This document shows, in pieces, positions 27,215-35,168 of a stretch of 64,000 nt of DNA. The stretch spans positions 1-64,000 of the forward strand of contig NZ_JACIBY010000007.1 in the NCBI RefSeq assembly GCF_014195535.1, written 5' to 3'. The DNA comes from Runella defluvii (GTDB taxonomy: Bacteria > Bacteroidota > Bacteroidia > Cytophagales > Spirosomataceae). The notes under the pieces were generated by a model. That model was not told where the DNA came from and searched no databases. It worked only from the letters and a program-made list of their open reading frames with translations. Numbering within the stretch: position 1 is the first letter of the stretch; every line of letters begins with the position of its first letter. Position numbers and translations under genes: made by a program.

Positions 27215-27319
27215 TTTGATAAATGAGTGAGTAAATAAGTTGTTTAGTTAAGAAAGTTCAAAATTGAAGGGCTATTCGGTTTCAATAAGCTAATTTTACA
27301 CGAAAAAACCAAACCCTCC

Positions 27320-28471
27320 ATGAGTGGTAAAAAAATAACCTCAAAACTTCCCAACGTTGGTACAACGATATTTACGGTAATGTCTGCTTTGGCGGCAGAA
27401 CACAAAGCCATTAACCTTTCGCAAGGTTTTCCTGATTTTGACATGCCCGATGATCTGGTCAATCTTACGTGCGAAGCACTGCAAAATGGCTATAATCAAT
27501 ATTCGCCCATGGCGGGTTGGATGCCATTGCGGGAGAGTATCGCTGCCAAAGTTCATGATTTGTACGGGGTTGAAATCAATCCTGATTCCGAAATTACCAT
27601 TACCCCTGGTGGAACATACGGGATTTATACGGCTTTTACCACCGTGTTACAGCCTGGCGACGAGGTAATTGTGTTTGAACCCGCCTACGATAGTTATATT
27701 CCCAATATTGAAATCAACGGTGGAGTGGCGGTTCGGATTCCGCTGGAGTTTCCGACCTATCGGATCAATTGGGAGTTGGTTCGGGCTAAAATTACGCCCC
27801 GCACCCGCATGATTGCGCTCAATACGCCTCACAATCCTACGGGCAGTATTTTGCGGGCTTCGGACATCGAACAACTGCGTCAGCTAGTGGAGGAATTTGA
27901 TTTGCTCATCATGTCTGACGAGGTGTATGAACATTTGATTTACGACGAAGAACCTCATCAAAGTATTTTGAGGTACGAAGATTTACGCCAACGGGCTTTC
28001 GTTAATTTTTCGTTTGGGAAGGTTTATCATTGCACAGGCTGGAAAATGGGGTATTGTATTGCGCCACCTGCGTTTACGGCTGAGTTTCGTAAAGTACACC
28101 AGTTTAATTGCTTTAGCTGTTATACCCCCGCCCAAGTTGCTTTGGCCGAGTACCTCAAAAACAAGGAGGCTTACCGTTCAATTTCTGGTTTTTATCAAAA
28201 GAAGCGTGATTATTTTGCCGAATTGATGAAACAAACGCGTTTCAAGCCCCTCCCGAGTTACGGTAGTTATTTTCAATTGTATTATTTCGATCACCTTTCC
28301 GATTTGTCCGACAAAGACTTTTCTATTTGGCTAACCAAAGAACACGGCGTGGCTTGCATTCCTGTTTCGGCATTTTACCAAGAAGCTATCGACAACGGTG
28401 TTGTGCGTTTTTGCTTTGCAAAAAAAGAAGAAACGCTCGACAAAGCGGTGGAAAGATTGGTGAAACTGTAG
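27320..28471 (+). CDS. Methionine aminotransferase (class I/II PLP aminotransferase, YbdL-like)
   Basis: 383 residues. Conserved NLSQGFPDFD near the start, NTPHNPTG, SDEVYEHLIYD (PLP-ring Asp and Tyr), the Schiff-base lysine K234 in FSFGKVYHCTGWK, and a C-terminal VRFCFAKKEETL with the carboxylate-binding Arg. The GFPDF start and SFGKVYHCTGWK segment place it with methionine/kynurenine aminotransferases of the KAT/YbdL group, which transaminate methionine in the salvage pathway. Cytoplasmic and apparently monocistronic. TAATTTTA at 27291-27298 could be a weak -7 element. Confidence 0.9.
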   Translation: MSGKKITSKLPNVGTTIFTVMSALAAEHKAINLSQGFPDFDMPDDLVNLTCEALQNGYNQYSPMAGWMPLRESIAAKVHDLYGVEINPDSEITITPGGTYGIYTAFTTVLQPGDEVIVFEPAYDSYIPNIEINGGVAVRIPLEFPTYRINWELVRAKITPRTRMIALNTPHNPTGSILRASDIEQLRQLVEEFDLLIMSDEVYEHLIYDEEPHQSILRYEDLRQRAFVNFSFGKVYHCTGWKMGYCIAPPAFTAEFRKVHQFNCFSCYTPAQVALAEYLKNKEAYRSISGFYQKKRDYFAELMKQTRFKPLPSYGSYFQLYYFDHLSDLSDKDFSIWLTKEHGVACIPVSAFYQEAIDNGVVRFCFAKKEETLDKAVERLVKL

Positions 28472-28484
28472 TAGTGTGTCAAAA

Positions 28485-28606
28485 TTGGGTTTCTCAAAAT
28501 ATCAGGCAAAAAGGGCGGGTTGTGAGCAACCCTTTGCACGATGCGCAACAAAGAAGGGGCGGGTTTTGAGAAACCCTTTGCACGATGATCGGGTTTTGAG
28601 AAACCC
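28485..28606. repeat. Cluster of CTCA-loop hairpins, family member B
   Basis: Three complete palindromes, each a 6-bp stem around TGAG (the complement of CTCA): 28517-28532 (GGGTTG/CAACCC), 28561-28576 and 28591-28606 (GGGTTT/AAACCC). A decayed copy with only its left half (GGGTTTCTCA, opposite orientation) lies at 28487-28496. The first two complete copies are each followed by TTTGCACGATG, so the repeated unit is longer than the hairpin. It fills the gap between two convergent genes and might also stop transcription. Confidence 0.7.
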
Positions 28607-28621
28607 TCAGCACACTCGACA

Positions 28622-29101
28622 TTACTTAATCACTCTCCGCACACCTACATATCTCTTTTTGTAATAGTCGGCATGAAGGACGTCGTAACGGATGCCGCCT
28701 TTCCAAGCTGAGTGGATGAATTTGACGTAGCCATCGCTAACGGCGACAATCATTCCGACGTGGCCAATACGGGCGCTTTTTGAGTTGCTTCCTTTGAAGA
28801 AAATTAAATCACCTGGACGTGCTTCGCCAAGGGCGATTTCGACGCCGTGGGAGATTTGGGCGGCGCTAGAATGGGGAAGGAGCATCCCAAATTTAGAAAA
28901 ACAGTATCGTACAAAACCTGAGCAGTCGAAGCCTTTGGGAGAACTCCCGCCTGAGCGGTAACGGTAGCTAAGGTGCTTTTTTGCAAATGACAGAATATCA
29001 GTCGTTAATGAGTTGGTTTGGGTCGAATCGACTGCTTGTTTTTGGGCAAAAGAAAAGGTCGATAAAAGGCATAATCCTAGAACAAAAATCCACTTCTTCA
29101 T
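28622..29101 (-). CDS. Exported NlpC/P60 cell wall hydrolase (C40 peptidase)
   Basis: 159 residues, close to the minimal single-domain form. The signal peptide ends TFSFAQ (mature Gln20). Catalytic triad C60 (KGFDCSGFV), H114 (RIGHVGMI) and H130 (KFIHSA). It cuts gamma-D-Glu to diamino acid bonds of peptidoglycan stem peptides in the periplasm. No SH3 or LysM targeting domain. Divergent from arsR with a shared 124-nt gap. No lipobox. Confidence 0.93.
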   Translation of the reverse strand: MKKWIFVLGLCLLSTFSFAQKQAVDSTQTNSLTTDILSFAKKHLSYRYRSGGSSPKGFDCSGFVRYCFSKFGMLLPHSSAAQISHGVEIALGEARPGDLIFFKGSNSKSARIGHVGMIVAVSDGYVKFIHSAWKGGIRYDVLHADYYKKRYVGVRRVIK

Positions 29102-29171
29102 CAGTTAGGTACTTTTTTATAGGGTTGAACGCTTCCCCAAGTAAGTAAAGAAAGTTTTGTTAGCCAAATTT

Positions 29172-29204
29172 TTTGAATTAAAATTTATATCGTAATATTG
29201 CGAT
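29172..29204 (+). promoter_or_regulatory. arsR promoter with overlapping ArsR operator 1
   Basis: TTTG (29172-29175) and TAATATTG (29193-29200, one base off TAnnTTTG) with a 17-nt spacer form a plausible promoter. Overlapping the -7 box is ATCGTAATATTGCGAT (29189-29204), a 16-bp palindrome with one wobble pair. The same motif recurs before arsM at 29571-29586, which supports autoregulation by ArsR. Confidence 0.75.
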
Positions 29205-29225
29205 GAATTAGCATTTTTACACCAA

Positions 29226-29552
29226 ATGGGAACAACAAAATCGGAGGTTTTTACCGAAGAAGAAAACCGAATTGCGGACTTGGCCAAGGCGTTTGCGCAT
29301 CCTGCCAGGGTGGCTATTTTGCGACTTTTAGCCGAGAAAAAAGCCTGCGTTTGTGGCGATTTGGTGGATGAATTACCGCTTTCCCAAGCCACAGTTTCGC
29401 AACATTTGAAGGAGCTGAAACGCATCGGCATCATCAAAGGGGACATTGCTCCACCGCGCGTTTGTTACTGCATCGACGAAGTTGTTTGGAACGAAGCAAT
29501 GCAGTCGTTTGGGCTGTTGTTTTCGTCGTACCTTAAAAATGATTGCTGCTAA
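29226..29552 (+). CDS. arsR: ArsR/SmtB-family metalloregulator
   Basis: 108 residues with a winged helix: [21 protein letters not shown], then [21 protein letters not shown] (recognition helix) and a short wing. A C41-V-C43 pair sits at the metal-binding helix, as in arsenite-sensing ArsR proteins, and two Cys end the protein. Without As(III) it should repress its own promoter and the following arsM gene, each of which has a matching palindrome. It is 51 nt upstream of arsM in this annotation. Confidence 0.92.
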   Translation: MGTTKSEVFTEEENRIADLAKAFAHPARVAILRLLAEKKACVCGDLVDELPLSQATVSQHLKELKRIGIIKGDIAPPRVCYCIDEVVWNEAMQSFGLLFSSYLKNDCC

Positions 29553-29570
29553 AATTTTTTGCTTATATTT

Positions 29571-29586
29571 ATCGTAATATTACAAT
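29571..29586 (+). promoter_or_regulatory. ArsR operator 2, between arsR and arsM
   Basis: ATCGTAATATTACAAT matches operator 1 at 13 of 16 positions and fits the same palindrome consensus ATYGTAATATTRCRAT. It lies 18 nt before the arsM ATG at 29604, which argues against any start further upstream and suggests that arsM has its own ArsR-controlled promoter. Confidence 0.75.
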
Positions 29587-29603
29587 TGAAACCAATGCTT
29601 ACA

Positions 29604-30935
29604 ATGACAACAGACGAATCGCTCAAAAACTTGGTGCGTGAAAAATACACTGAGGTGGCTAATCAATCAAAGGATTTCAACGCGGCTTCTTGTTGTGGCT
29701 GTGGCCCAAGTTGTGAAACGGACGGCGAATTTTTGGGAATCATGGCCGAAGATTATACGAAATTAAGCGGATACGTGGCCGATGCCGACTTGGGCTTGGG
29801 ATGTGGGCTTCCTACCCAATTTGCCCAAATCAAAGAAGGCGATACGGTCATTGATTTAGGCAGTGGCGCGGGTAACGATGCCTTTGTAGCGCGGGCTGCA
29901 ACGGGGAATTCGGGCAAGGTGATTGGAGTGGACTTTACGGAAGCCATGATTGCCAAAGCACGGGCCAACGCCGAAAAATTGGGCTTCAATAACGTGGAGT
30001 TTCGCCAAGGGGATATTGAAGCGATGCCTGTTAGTGATAATGTCGCTGATGTGGTTGTGAGCAATTGTGTATTGAATTTGGTGCCGAACAAAGCCAATGT
30101 GTTCAAAGAAATTTACCGTACGTTGAAGCCTGGTGGGCATTTTAGTATTTCTGACATTGTGTTGGAAGGGGAACTGCCAGCGGGGCTACAACATGCCGCT
30201 GAAATGTACGCAGGCTGTGTGTCGGGGGCGATTCAGAAATCAGACTATTTGGGATTGATTGAAAAAACGGGATTTGTCAACATCACTCTTCAGAAAGATC
30301 GTGAAATTGTACTTCCTGATTCGATTTTGGCCGAATACATTTCGAGCGAAGAAATTGAGGCGTACCGTAAAGGGAATTTGGGAATTTACAGCATTACAGT
30401 TTACGCCGATAAACCATCGCCAGCGGCGGCAGAAATCCGAATTCGTACGGCAAAACCAACTGACAAAGAATCGGTTACGGAATTGTTGCAATCGGCAGGT
30501 CTGCCAACGGCAGATTTGAGTCCTGAACTTTCCAATTTCTTACTTGCATTTGTGGATGGTCAGCTGGTTGGTACGGCAGGAGTGGAGGTAACGGGCGACT
30601 ACGGACTTTTGCGTTCGGTAGCGGTGAAAGAGTCCTTTCGGAACTATAAAATTGCGCAACGTTTGGTCAATGATTTAACCAAACAAATGCGTTTGCAGTG
30701 GGTAAAAGAACTGTATTTAATCACAACAACGGCCGAAACCTATTTTGCGAAACAGGGTTTTGAAAAAGTAGAACGCACCGCTGTCCCTACTGAAATAGCA
30801 CAATCACAGCAGTTTAGCGGTCTATGCCCAAGTTCGGCCACGGTGATGAAGAAGTCGGTAGAGAAACCCAAAATCAAGCTGTTGGAGTTAGAACAAGCGT
30901 CGTCGTGTTGCACGCCCAATTCGGGTTGTTGTTAG
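29604..30935 (+). CDS. arsM: Fusion of arsenite methyltransferase ArsM and arsinothricin N-acetyltransferase ArsN1-like GNAT
   Basis: Start set at ATG 29604 (443 residues); ATG 29595 is possible. Residues 1-275 form an ArsM methyltransferase with the Cys cluster SCCGCGPSC, LGLGCGLPTQFA, the SAM site DLGSGAGNDAF and the second conserved Cys in YAGCVSGA. Residues about 280-415 form a GNAT domain (LLRSVAVKESFRNYKIAQRL, LYLITTTAETYFAKQGFE, FSGLCPSSATVM) like ArsN1, which acetylates the organoarsenical antibiotic arsinothricin. A Cys-rich tail (SSCCTPNSGCC) could bind As(III). One protein thus appears to handle inorganic arsenite and an arsenical antibiotic. A hairpin follows the stop. Confidence 0.88.
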   Translation: MTTDESLKNLVREKYTEVANQSKDFNAASCCGCGPSCETDGEFLGIMAEDYTKLSGYVADADLGLGCGLPTQFAQIKEGDTVIDLGSGAGNDAFVARAATGNSGKVIGVDFTEAMIAKARANAEKLGFNNVEFRQGDIEAMPVSDNVADVVVSNCVLNLVPNKANVFKEIYRTLKPGGHFSISDIVLEGELPAGLQHAAEMYAGCVSGAIQKSDYLGLIEKTGFVNITLQKDREIVLPDSILAEYISSEEIEAYRKGNLGIYSITVYADKPSPAAAEIRIRTAKPTDKESVTELLQSAGLPTADLSPELSNFLLAFVDGQLVGTAGVEVTGDYGLLRSVAVKESFRNYKIAQRLVNDLTKQMRLQWVKELYLITTTAETYFAKQGFEKVERTAVPTEIAQSQQFSGLCPSSATVMKKSVEKPKIKLLELEQASSCCTPNSGCC

Positions 30936-30961
30936 GATGTGCTTGGAACACGGATTGAATG

Positions 30962-30998
30962 GATTAAACGGGTTTTTGTGGATAGAATCCGTTTAATC
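30962..30998. terminator. Hairpin between convergent arsM and 30993-32504, possible terminator
   Basis: GATTAAACGG (30962-30971) and CCGTTTAATC (30989-30998) are perfectly complementary over 10 bp with a 17-nt loop, overlapping the stop of the minus-strand gene. Surrounding bases look like the ACGGATT-type intergenic filler common in Bacteroidota. Terminator function is plausible but unproved. Confidence 0.45.
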
Positions 30999-32504
30999 AA
31001 AATCGGTTTGATAGACTACTTTTCCCGTGTAGGAGTTGGATACTTTGACCCAATCTACGGAACCCGTTCCTTTAAACGTAAAACGAATATCGGTTAGGTT
31101 GAAAAAGTTTTCTCGGCCTTCATACTCGCCCTGAAATACCGAAATTCCATTGACAAACACTTCGACTTGCTTGCCCCTCAATTGGAGTTTAAAGGTATTC
31201 CATTCGTTGTGGTTTATCCCAAAATTATCTAAATCTACATTTTTGCCCTGTTGGAGGTTGCCTTTCCTGAAAATCGTTTTACCTACGATCAATTTGGCAT
31301 AATCGGAGCAACCCTTCATCGTAAATTCTGACTCGGCAATATTAAGGTGTTTATCAGTTAGCAAAATATCGGTATTAAAACAGCTTTCGCCGCCTTCATT
31401 TTCAGGGTTTTTCAGGCGGGCTTCTAAGGTCACACTATCAAGACGAAGACCGAAATCTTGCGTGAGTGCATACACGGAGTGGCGATAATCGTCTTCTCCT
31501 TTTATTTCGTTGGGTAATTCGCGCGGATCCAAATGAAGCACCCCATCGTTGATGTAGGTCTTAACAGTGCTGATGTTGGTCGTCCAATTCTTTTCGTACG
31601 CTACCCCAAAACCCCAAGCTGCCCATTGATTTGGATAAGAAAACACGGTATGATAGTCGGTTTTGATGTTGTGTTTATTGACCAATAAATTGAGACGATA
31701 GACCCCAGGGTAAAAATACGTTTGAGAAACTGTGTCACAAGGCTTGGCACTGCTCGTGATGTAACTGACGTAATTGTTTGCGGATACAATTCTCCCAACC
31801 CCCAAAATCAATTCTACGTCTCGAACGCGTTTAAGCGACTGTACATCGTACATAATACGAACCGATTGAGGATATTTTCCCACCGTTTTGATGACATTAA
31901 ACTGCACTCCTTTGACCTCTTCGGACGAAAAAGGTTGGCTTTGCCACCAATTAAAACTCAAATAAACAAGTACCGACACGGCCAGGATTCCCAAGAAAAT
32001 GGGTACGAATCTGGGGAGAGTGAATTTCGGTTTGATGACCTTAAATGTCGTGTATGGGCTGTCAGATAGCGGAATTATCTGCGTTTTACGAAGGGCGGGC
32101 AAAAACGATTCTTCGATATTGACGTAGTTGATGTGGATATTTTGGCGGTCGATTTCATTGTTTTTTTGTTGAAAGTCAGCCCAGTCGGCATAACCTAAAT
32201 AGACTGCTATGACGTTGCGGAAGCGGGTTTGGATACGAACTTCTTTAGTGCCGTATTCAAAAATAAAGCGGCGTAGAAAATCTTTGCTGAATAGTTCGTT
32301 TTTGCTTTCTCCGTTGGGATGTTGGTGTAAGACTTCCTCAATATCAGCCAGCAGAGTTTCCAAAAACGCATTTTTACTTTTAAGGGCTTCAAAACTGCTG
32401 AACTCCTCAAACTCCTTTTGCCATTTGGAAGGCCATTCATTGACAATCTGTTGCAAAAATTGTTCGCGAAGCTCGTGCAAGTAAATTTTGTCTTTAAGCA
32501 ACAT
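30993..32504 (-). CDS. Single-pass membrane protein with cytoplasmic N-domain and extracytoplasmic lectin-like domain
   Basis: 503 residues, function not recognised. Residues 1-155 are cytoplasmic, charged and helical, with a conserved-looking stretch FIFEYGTKEVRIQTRFRNVI and YLGYADWADFQQ. One membrane helix covers about 165-185. The outer part has an Ig/PKD-like region (about 200-290) and then a concanavalin-type jelly roll (about 310-495: LEARLKNPENEGG, HNEWNTFKLQLRGKQVEVFVNG, ending DWVKVSNSYTGKVVYQTDFD), as in LamG or DUF1080 proteins. A trans-membrane sensor that binds glycans outside is one reading; the sequence does not settle it. Confidence 0.75.
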   Translation of the reverse strand: MLLKDKIYLHELREQFLQQIVNEWPSKWQKEFEEFSSFEALKSKNAFLETLLADIEEVLHQHPNGESKNELFSKDFLRRFIFEYGTKEVRIQTRFRNVIAVYLGYADWADFQQKNNEIDRQNIHINYVNIEESFLPALRKTQIIPLSDSPYTTFKVIKPKFTLPRFVPIFLGILAVSVLVYLSFNWWQSQPFSSEEVKGVQFNVIKTVGKYPQSVRIMYDVQSLKRVRDVELILGVGRIVSANNYVSYITSSAKPCDTVSQTYFYPGVYRLNLLVNKHNIKTDYHTVFSYPNQWAAWGFGVAYEKNWTTNISTVKTYINDGVLHLDPRELPNEIKGEDDYRHSVYALTQDFGLRLDSVTLEARLKNPENEGGESCFNTDILLTDKHLNIAESEFTMKGCSDYAKLIVGKTIFRKGNLQQGKNVDLDNFGINHNEWNTFKLQLRGKQVEVFVNGISVFQGEYEGRENFFNLTDIRFTFKGTGSVDWVKVSNSYTGKVVYQTDFD

Positions 32505-32564
32505 AAACCAGTGAGTGATAGGGTAAAGGTGAATAAATATACCCTTTGCAAAATCTTTTGCAAA

Positions 32565-32604
32565 AATAAATCCTTGGCAAACTTGATTTTGCCAAGGATT
32601 TATT
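32565..32604. other. Strong hairpin in a divergent intergenic region
   Basis: A perfect 17-bp inverted repeat (32565-32581, 32588-32604) with a 6-nt loop CTTGAT. It lies between the starts of two divergent genes, where a terminator is not needed. It might be an attenuator or mRNA-stabilising leader for the gene at 32651, or a binding site. No promoter box was found nearby. Confidence 0.6.
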
Positions 32605-32650
32605 CTGTGCTGGGCTTTATTTCATGCCTTGAAACTCATCATTAATCCTC

Positions 32651-33790
32651 ATGAAAAAAACAGCTGCTTTCCTTCTGGTTCTATTTTTTGTCGCTTTTAC
32701 CGCTTTTGGACAGAGTGTTACGCTAACCCCCACCACGGATAAGCAGCTTACCTTGACTGCGGCGGGGGTAGCAGTACCCAACATTACCGGGCAACGATCG
32801 GATGGGACATCGGCAGCACCGACTGCTTTACCGAGCGGTGCCTGGATGATGAGTATCTATGGACGAGGCTATAATGGCAGTGGATATTCCACTAACGCCA
32901 GCTCGGCCATTACTTTTGGCGCCGCCCAAGACTTCACCCCCACGGCAAACGGCTCCAATATTCAATTTTATACGACCCTTTTGAATACGCTCTCCACTCA
33001 GGAAAGAATGAGGATTGACCACAATGGCAGAGTAGGGATTGGACTAATTAACCCAGCTACCACTCTGGATGTAAACAGCCCTTCAAATTTTATTGCTAAA
33101 TTCAATGGAGTGGGTGCACAAACGTATATAGCCCTTCATGAAAATGGAGTCTATCGCGGCTATTTGGGTTCCTTTGCTGGTGCTGCCGAAGATGTTGATT
33201 TTGGGACGGGCAACGGTACAACAGGAAAACTGCATTTGACCATAAAAGCCATTCCTCGACTCACCATTGACACAACGGGCAATGTGGGTATTGGGACAAG
33301 TATCTTCGCAACAGGCGAAAAATTTGCAGTGAGAAATGGTACAACGCAATTTGGGATATTCCCAGGGTATTTTGATGCCATCCCAGACGCCAACTGGACT
33401 ACTTTTAAAACACCCTTGAGGATTCAGAATGATTTTTCAGTGAGTGGTAGGATAACCACCAATAATGCATTAGATGTAAATGGCTTTTCAAAATTAGGCA
33501 ATGATGCCCCTGCCATCAAGGTGAAGAAATTGACAGGTACTACGGGGGCAGCACAGGGAGATATAATTCCTATCAGTCACGGGCTTACGAGCACAAAAAT
33601 ACTGTCAATTACTGTGTTGGTTCAATTTGAGACAAATGGGCAGTATGTCCCTCATTCTTATACAAATACGAATGGGTACCAATTTGATTTTTTTTCAGAT
33701 GCAACTAATATTCAGATCCGAAACCACCCCACAAACAGCGGTCAAATTTTATCAAAACCGATTAAAATCATGATTACGTATGAGCAGTAA
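32651..33790 (+). CDS. Exported tail-fibre-like / head-domain protein of unknown function
   Basis: 379 residues with a signal peptide ending AFGQ (mature Gln). The body is Thr/Asn/Gly-rich with motifs such as ERMRIDHNGRVGIGLINPATTLDV and LTIDTTGNVGIGTS, seen in trimeric tail-fibre and adhesin-like proteins of Bacteroidota. The last ~100 residues form a different domain (LGNDAPAIKVKKLTGTTGAA onwards). No T9SS sorting domain. No other phage gene is nearby, so it is not evidence of a prophage. Probably a secreted structural or adhesive protein; function unknown. Confidence 0.75.
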   Translation: MKKTAAFLLVLFFVAFTAFGQSVTLTPTTDKQLTLTAAGVAVPNITGQRSDGTSAAPTALPSGAWMMSIYGRGYNGSGYSTNASSAITFGAAQDFTPTANGSNIQFYTTLLNTLSTQERMRIDHNGRVGIGLINPATTLDVNSPSNFIAKFNGVGAQTYIALHENGVYRGYLGSFAGAAEDVDFGTGNGTTGKLHLTIKAIPRLTIDTTGNVGIGTSIFATGEKFAVRNGTTQFGIFPGYFDAIPDANWTTFKTPLRIQNDFSVSGRITTNNALDVNGFSKLGNDAPAIKVKKLTGTTGAAQGDIIPISHGLTSTKILSITVLVQFETNGQYVPHSYTNTNGYQFDFFSDATNIQIRNHPTNSGQILSKPIKIMITYEQ

Positions 33791-33795
33791 AGAAG

Positions 33796-33818
33796 AGAGG
33801 GGTTATTGAACCCCTTTT
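33796..33818. terminator. Bidirectional terminator between convergent genes
   Basis: AGGGGTT (33798-33804) and AACCCCT (33809-33815) pair over 7 bp with loop ATTG and a following T4. It overlaps the stop codon of the minus-strand gene at 33803 and follows the stop at 33790. Confidence 0.7.
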
Positions 33819-34207
33819 ATATCATCAATCAGCCATTGGTTGGCCACATTGTTGAGTGTGACGGTTGCGGCTTTTCCGCCAAACATCCATAACTCAAAAG
33901 TTGCTTTGGTAGCCGCACTGGAGATGGGCTTGATTTTAAATTGATCATCAAAATCTTGCGCCTGAACGATGGGGTCGTAGCCGCCTTCGTTGTCTTTTTC
34001 CATTTTTTGGTAAAATACGGTTAATCGTTTACGAAACGCAGGACTAAACTCGGGCCGCTTGAGCACCTGACGCCATTCAAGCATGGCGCCTTTGGTGGTG
34101 TACCATTTGTAAAAGTCCTGAACTGTTTGAGCGGCGGTTTTGGTTTGCCCATTAGAGGTGTTTGCAAAGTACCCCAAAACGAAAAATAATACAAGAATTC
34201 TGCGCAT
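33803..34207 (-). CDS. Exported DUF3828-like protein
   Basis: 134 residues. The signal peptide ends NTSNGQ, giving a mature Gln. The rest (AQTVQDFYKWYTTKG, LEWRQVLKRPEFSPAFRKRL, then FELWMFGGKAATVTLN, ending WLIDDI) has the cystatin/NTF2-like pattern of DUF3828 domains, as best I recall. Function unknown, periplasmic or lipid-free secreted. Last of three same-strand exported genes (35846 to 33803) with 23-29 nt gaps, so probably an operon. Confidence 0.75.
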   Translation of the reverse strand: MRRILVLFFVLGYFANTSNGQTKTAAQTVQDFYKWYTTKGAMLEWRQVLKRPEFSPAFRKRLTVFYQKMEKDNEGGYDPIVQAQDFDDQFKIKPISSAATKATFELWMFGGKAATVTLNNVANQWLIDDIKGVQ

Positions 34208-34230
34208 TGTTAATAAATAAAAAGATAGAG

Positions 34231-35139
34231 TTAAAACTTGTTTAAAATAGCAATAAGTTGCTTTTTATCAGCACTATCAGTGGTTTTGCTAAGAATGTTT
34301 TTCCAATCATTTGCCGATTTTTTTACTAATTTTTTGTCGGCGGCATCGTAGGTTTTGGTCTCTGCTGGATCTGAGTACTTAAACTCTTCGAGAACGGACT
34401 GAACCAGCGCGTTGGCATTTTTTCCTTTGGGATGTCGTTTTAGGTATTCACCTGATTTGGATAGGGCACGGTCCAACACACACACCCAATAGCCTTCACA
34501 TTCGCCACCCGTTTCGAGTTGGCTTGCTTCGTAGGCGATACGTTCTTTGAGCGGGTCGGTGGCAGGGACTGTCGCTTCCAGTTTCCACAAAAGGTCTTGT
34601 TGTAAAAAATGGCCTGCGTTCCCATAGTCGCTGTAATAGACCTCTTTTTTATGGCTATCAGTCCAATATTTTAGTTCATTGGTGCCAAACGGAATGCTGC
34701 GTGCAATGCGTTGAATGGTGACCAAACGAAAGAATTCTATCTCTGCCAATTCGGTAGGAGTGAGCGTTTTATCCGTTTTGAGGGCAGTAAGCCAGCTTTC
34801 CACTTCCACGTTGGCGGCTCCACTTTCTTTGGGTTTGTTGTTATAACCATGAGCGATGCTCAAAGAGACTTCCTTCGGCGTAGGTTTATCTAATGCCACA
34901 ATTTGGGAAGGGGTTACCCAACCCGTGGCTCCTTTGTCTTGGCTAATTTTTAAAAATTTACCATTGGCTGATTTTTCAAGAAGTTTGACTTTGGCTCCGA
35001 TTCGATAACTGCCTGCGGTCGCCCCCGTTGAGGCAGGATTTTTGAAAGCGCTCACTTTGGGTTGTGCGACCATGTATTCTTGAGCAACGACGCTCAAGGA
35101 AAAAAGCAATACAAAAAGTATAGAAAATAGGTTTTTCAT
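34231..35139 (-). CDS. Exported SH3-domain protein
   Basis: 302 residues. The signal peptide ends SVVAQ (mature QEYMV or EYMV). A bacterial SH3 domain spans about 22-85 (YRIGAKVKLLEKSANGKFLKI, GATGWVTPSQIVAL). The helical remainder (about 105-300) contains ETGGECEGYWVCVLDRALSKSGEYL, which carries two Cys and recurs to my eye in uncharacterised Bacteroidota proteins. SH3 domains of this kind often bind peptidoglycan. Middle gene of the exported three-gene group; function unknown. Confidence 0.8.
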   Translation of the reverse strand: MKNLFSILFVLLFSLSVVAQEYMVAQPKVSAFKNPASTGATAGSYRIGAKVKLLEKSANGKFLKISQDKGATGWVTPSQIVALDKPTPKEVSLSIAHGYNNKPKESGAANVEVESWLTALKTDKTLTPTELAEIEFFRLVTIQRIARSIPFGTNELKYWTDSHKKEVYYSDYGNAGHFLQQDLLWKLEATVPATDPLKERIAYEASQLETGGECEGYWVCVLDRALSKSGEYLKRHPKGKNANALVQSVLEEFKYSDPAETKTYDAADKKLVKKSANDWKNILSKTTDSADKKQLIAILNKF

Positions 35140-35168
35140 TGGATTTAAAGGATAGGGTTTGAGTCATA

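Noticed and set aside
27215-27319. SAM or other riboswitch before the methionine aminotransferase
   Set aside because: The 105-nt gap shows no recognisable aptamer helices.
32651-33790. Prophage remnant based on a tail-fibre-like protein
   Set aside because: It has a signal peptide, and no capsid, terminase, integrase or lysis gene is nearby.
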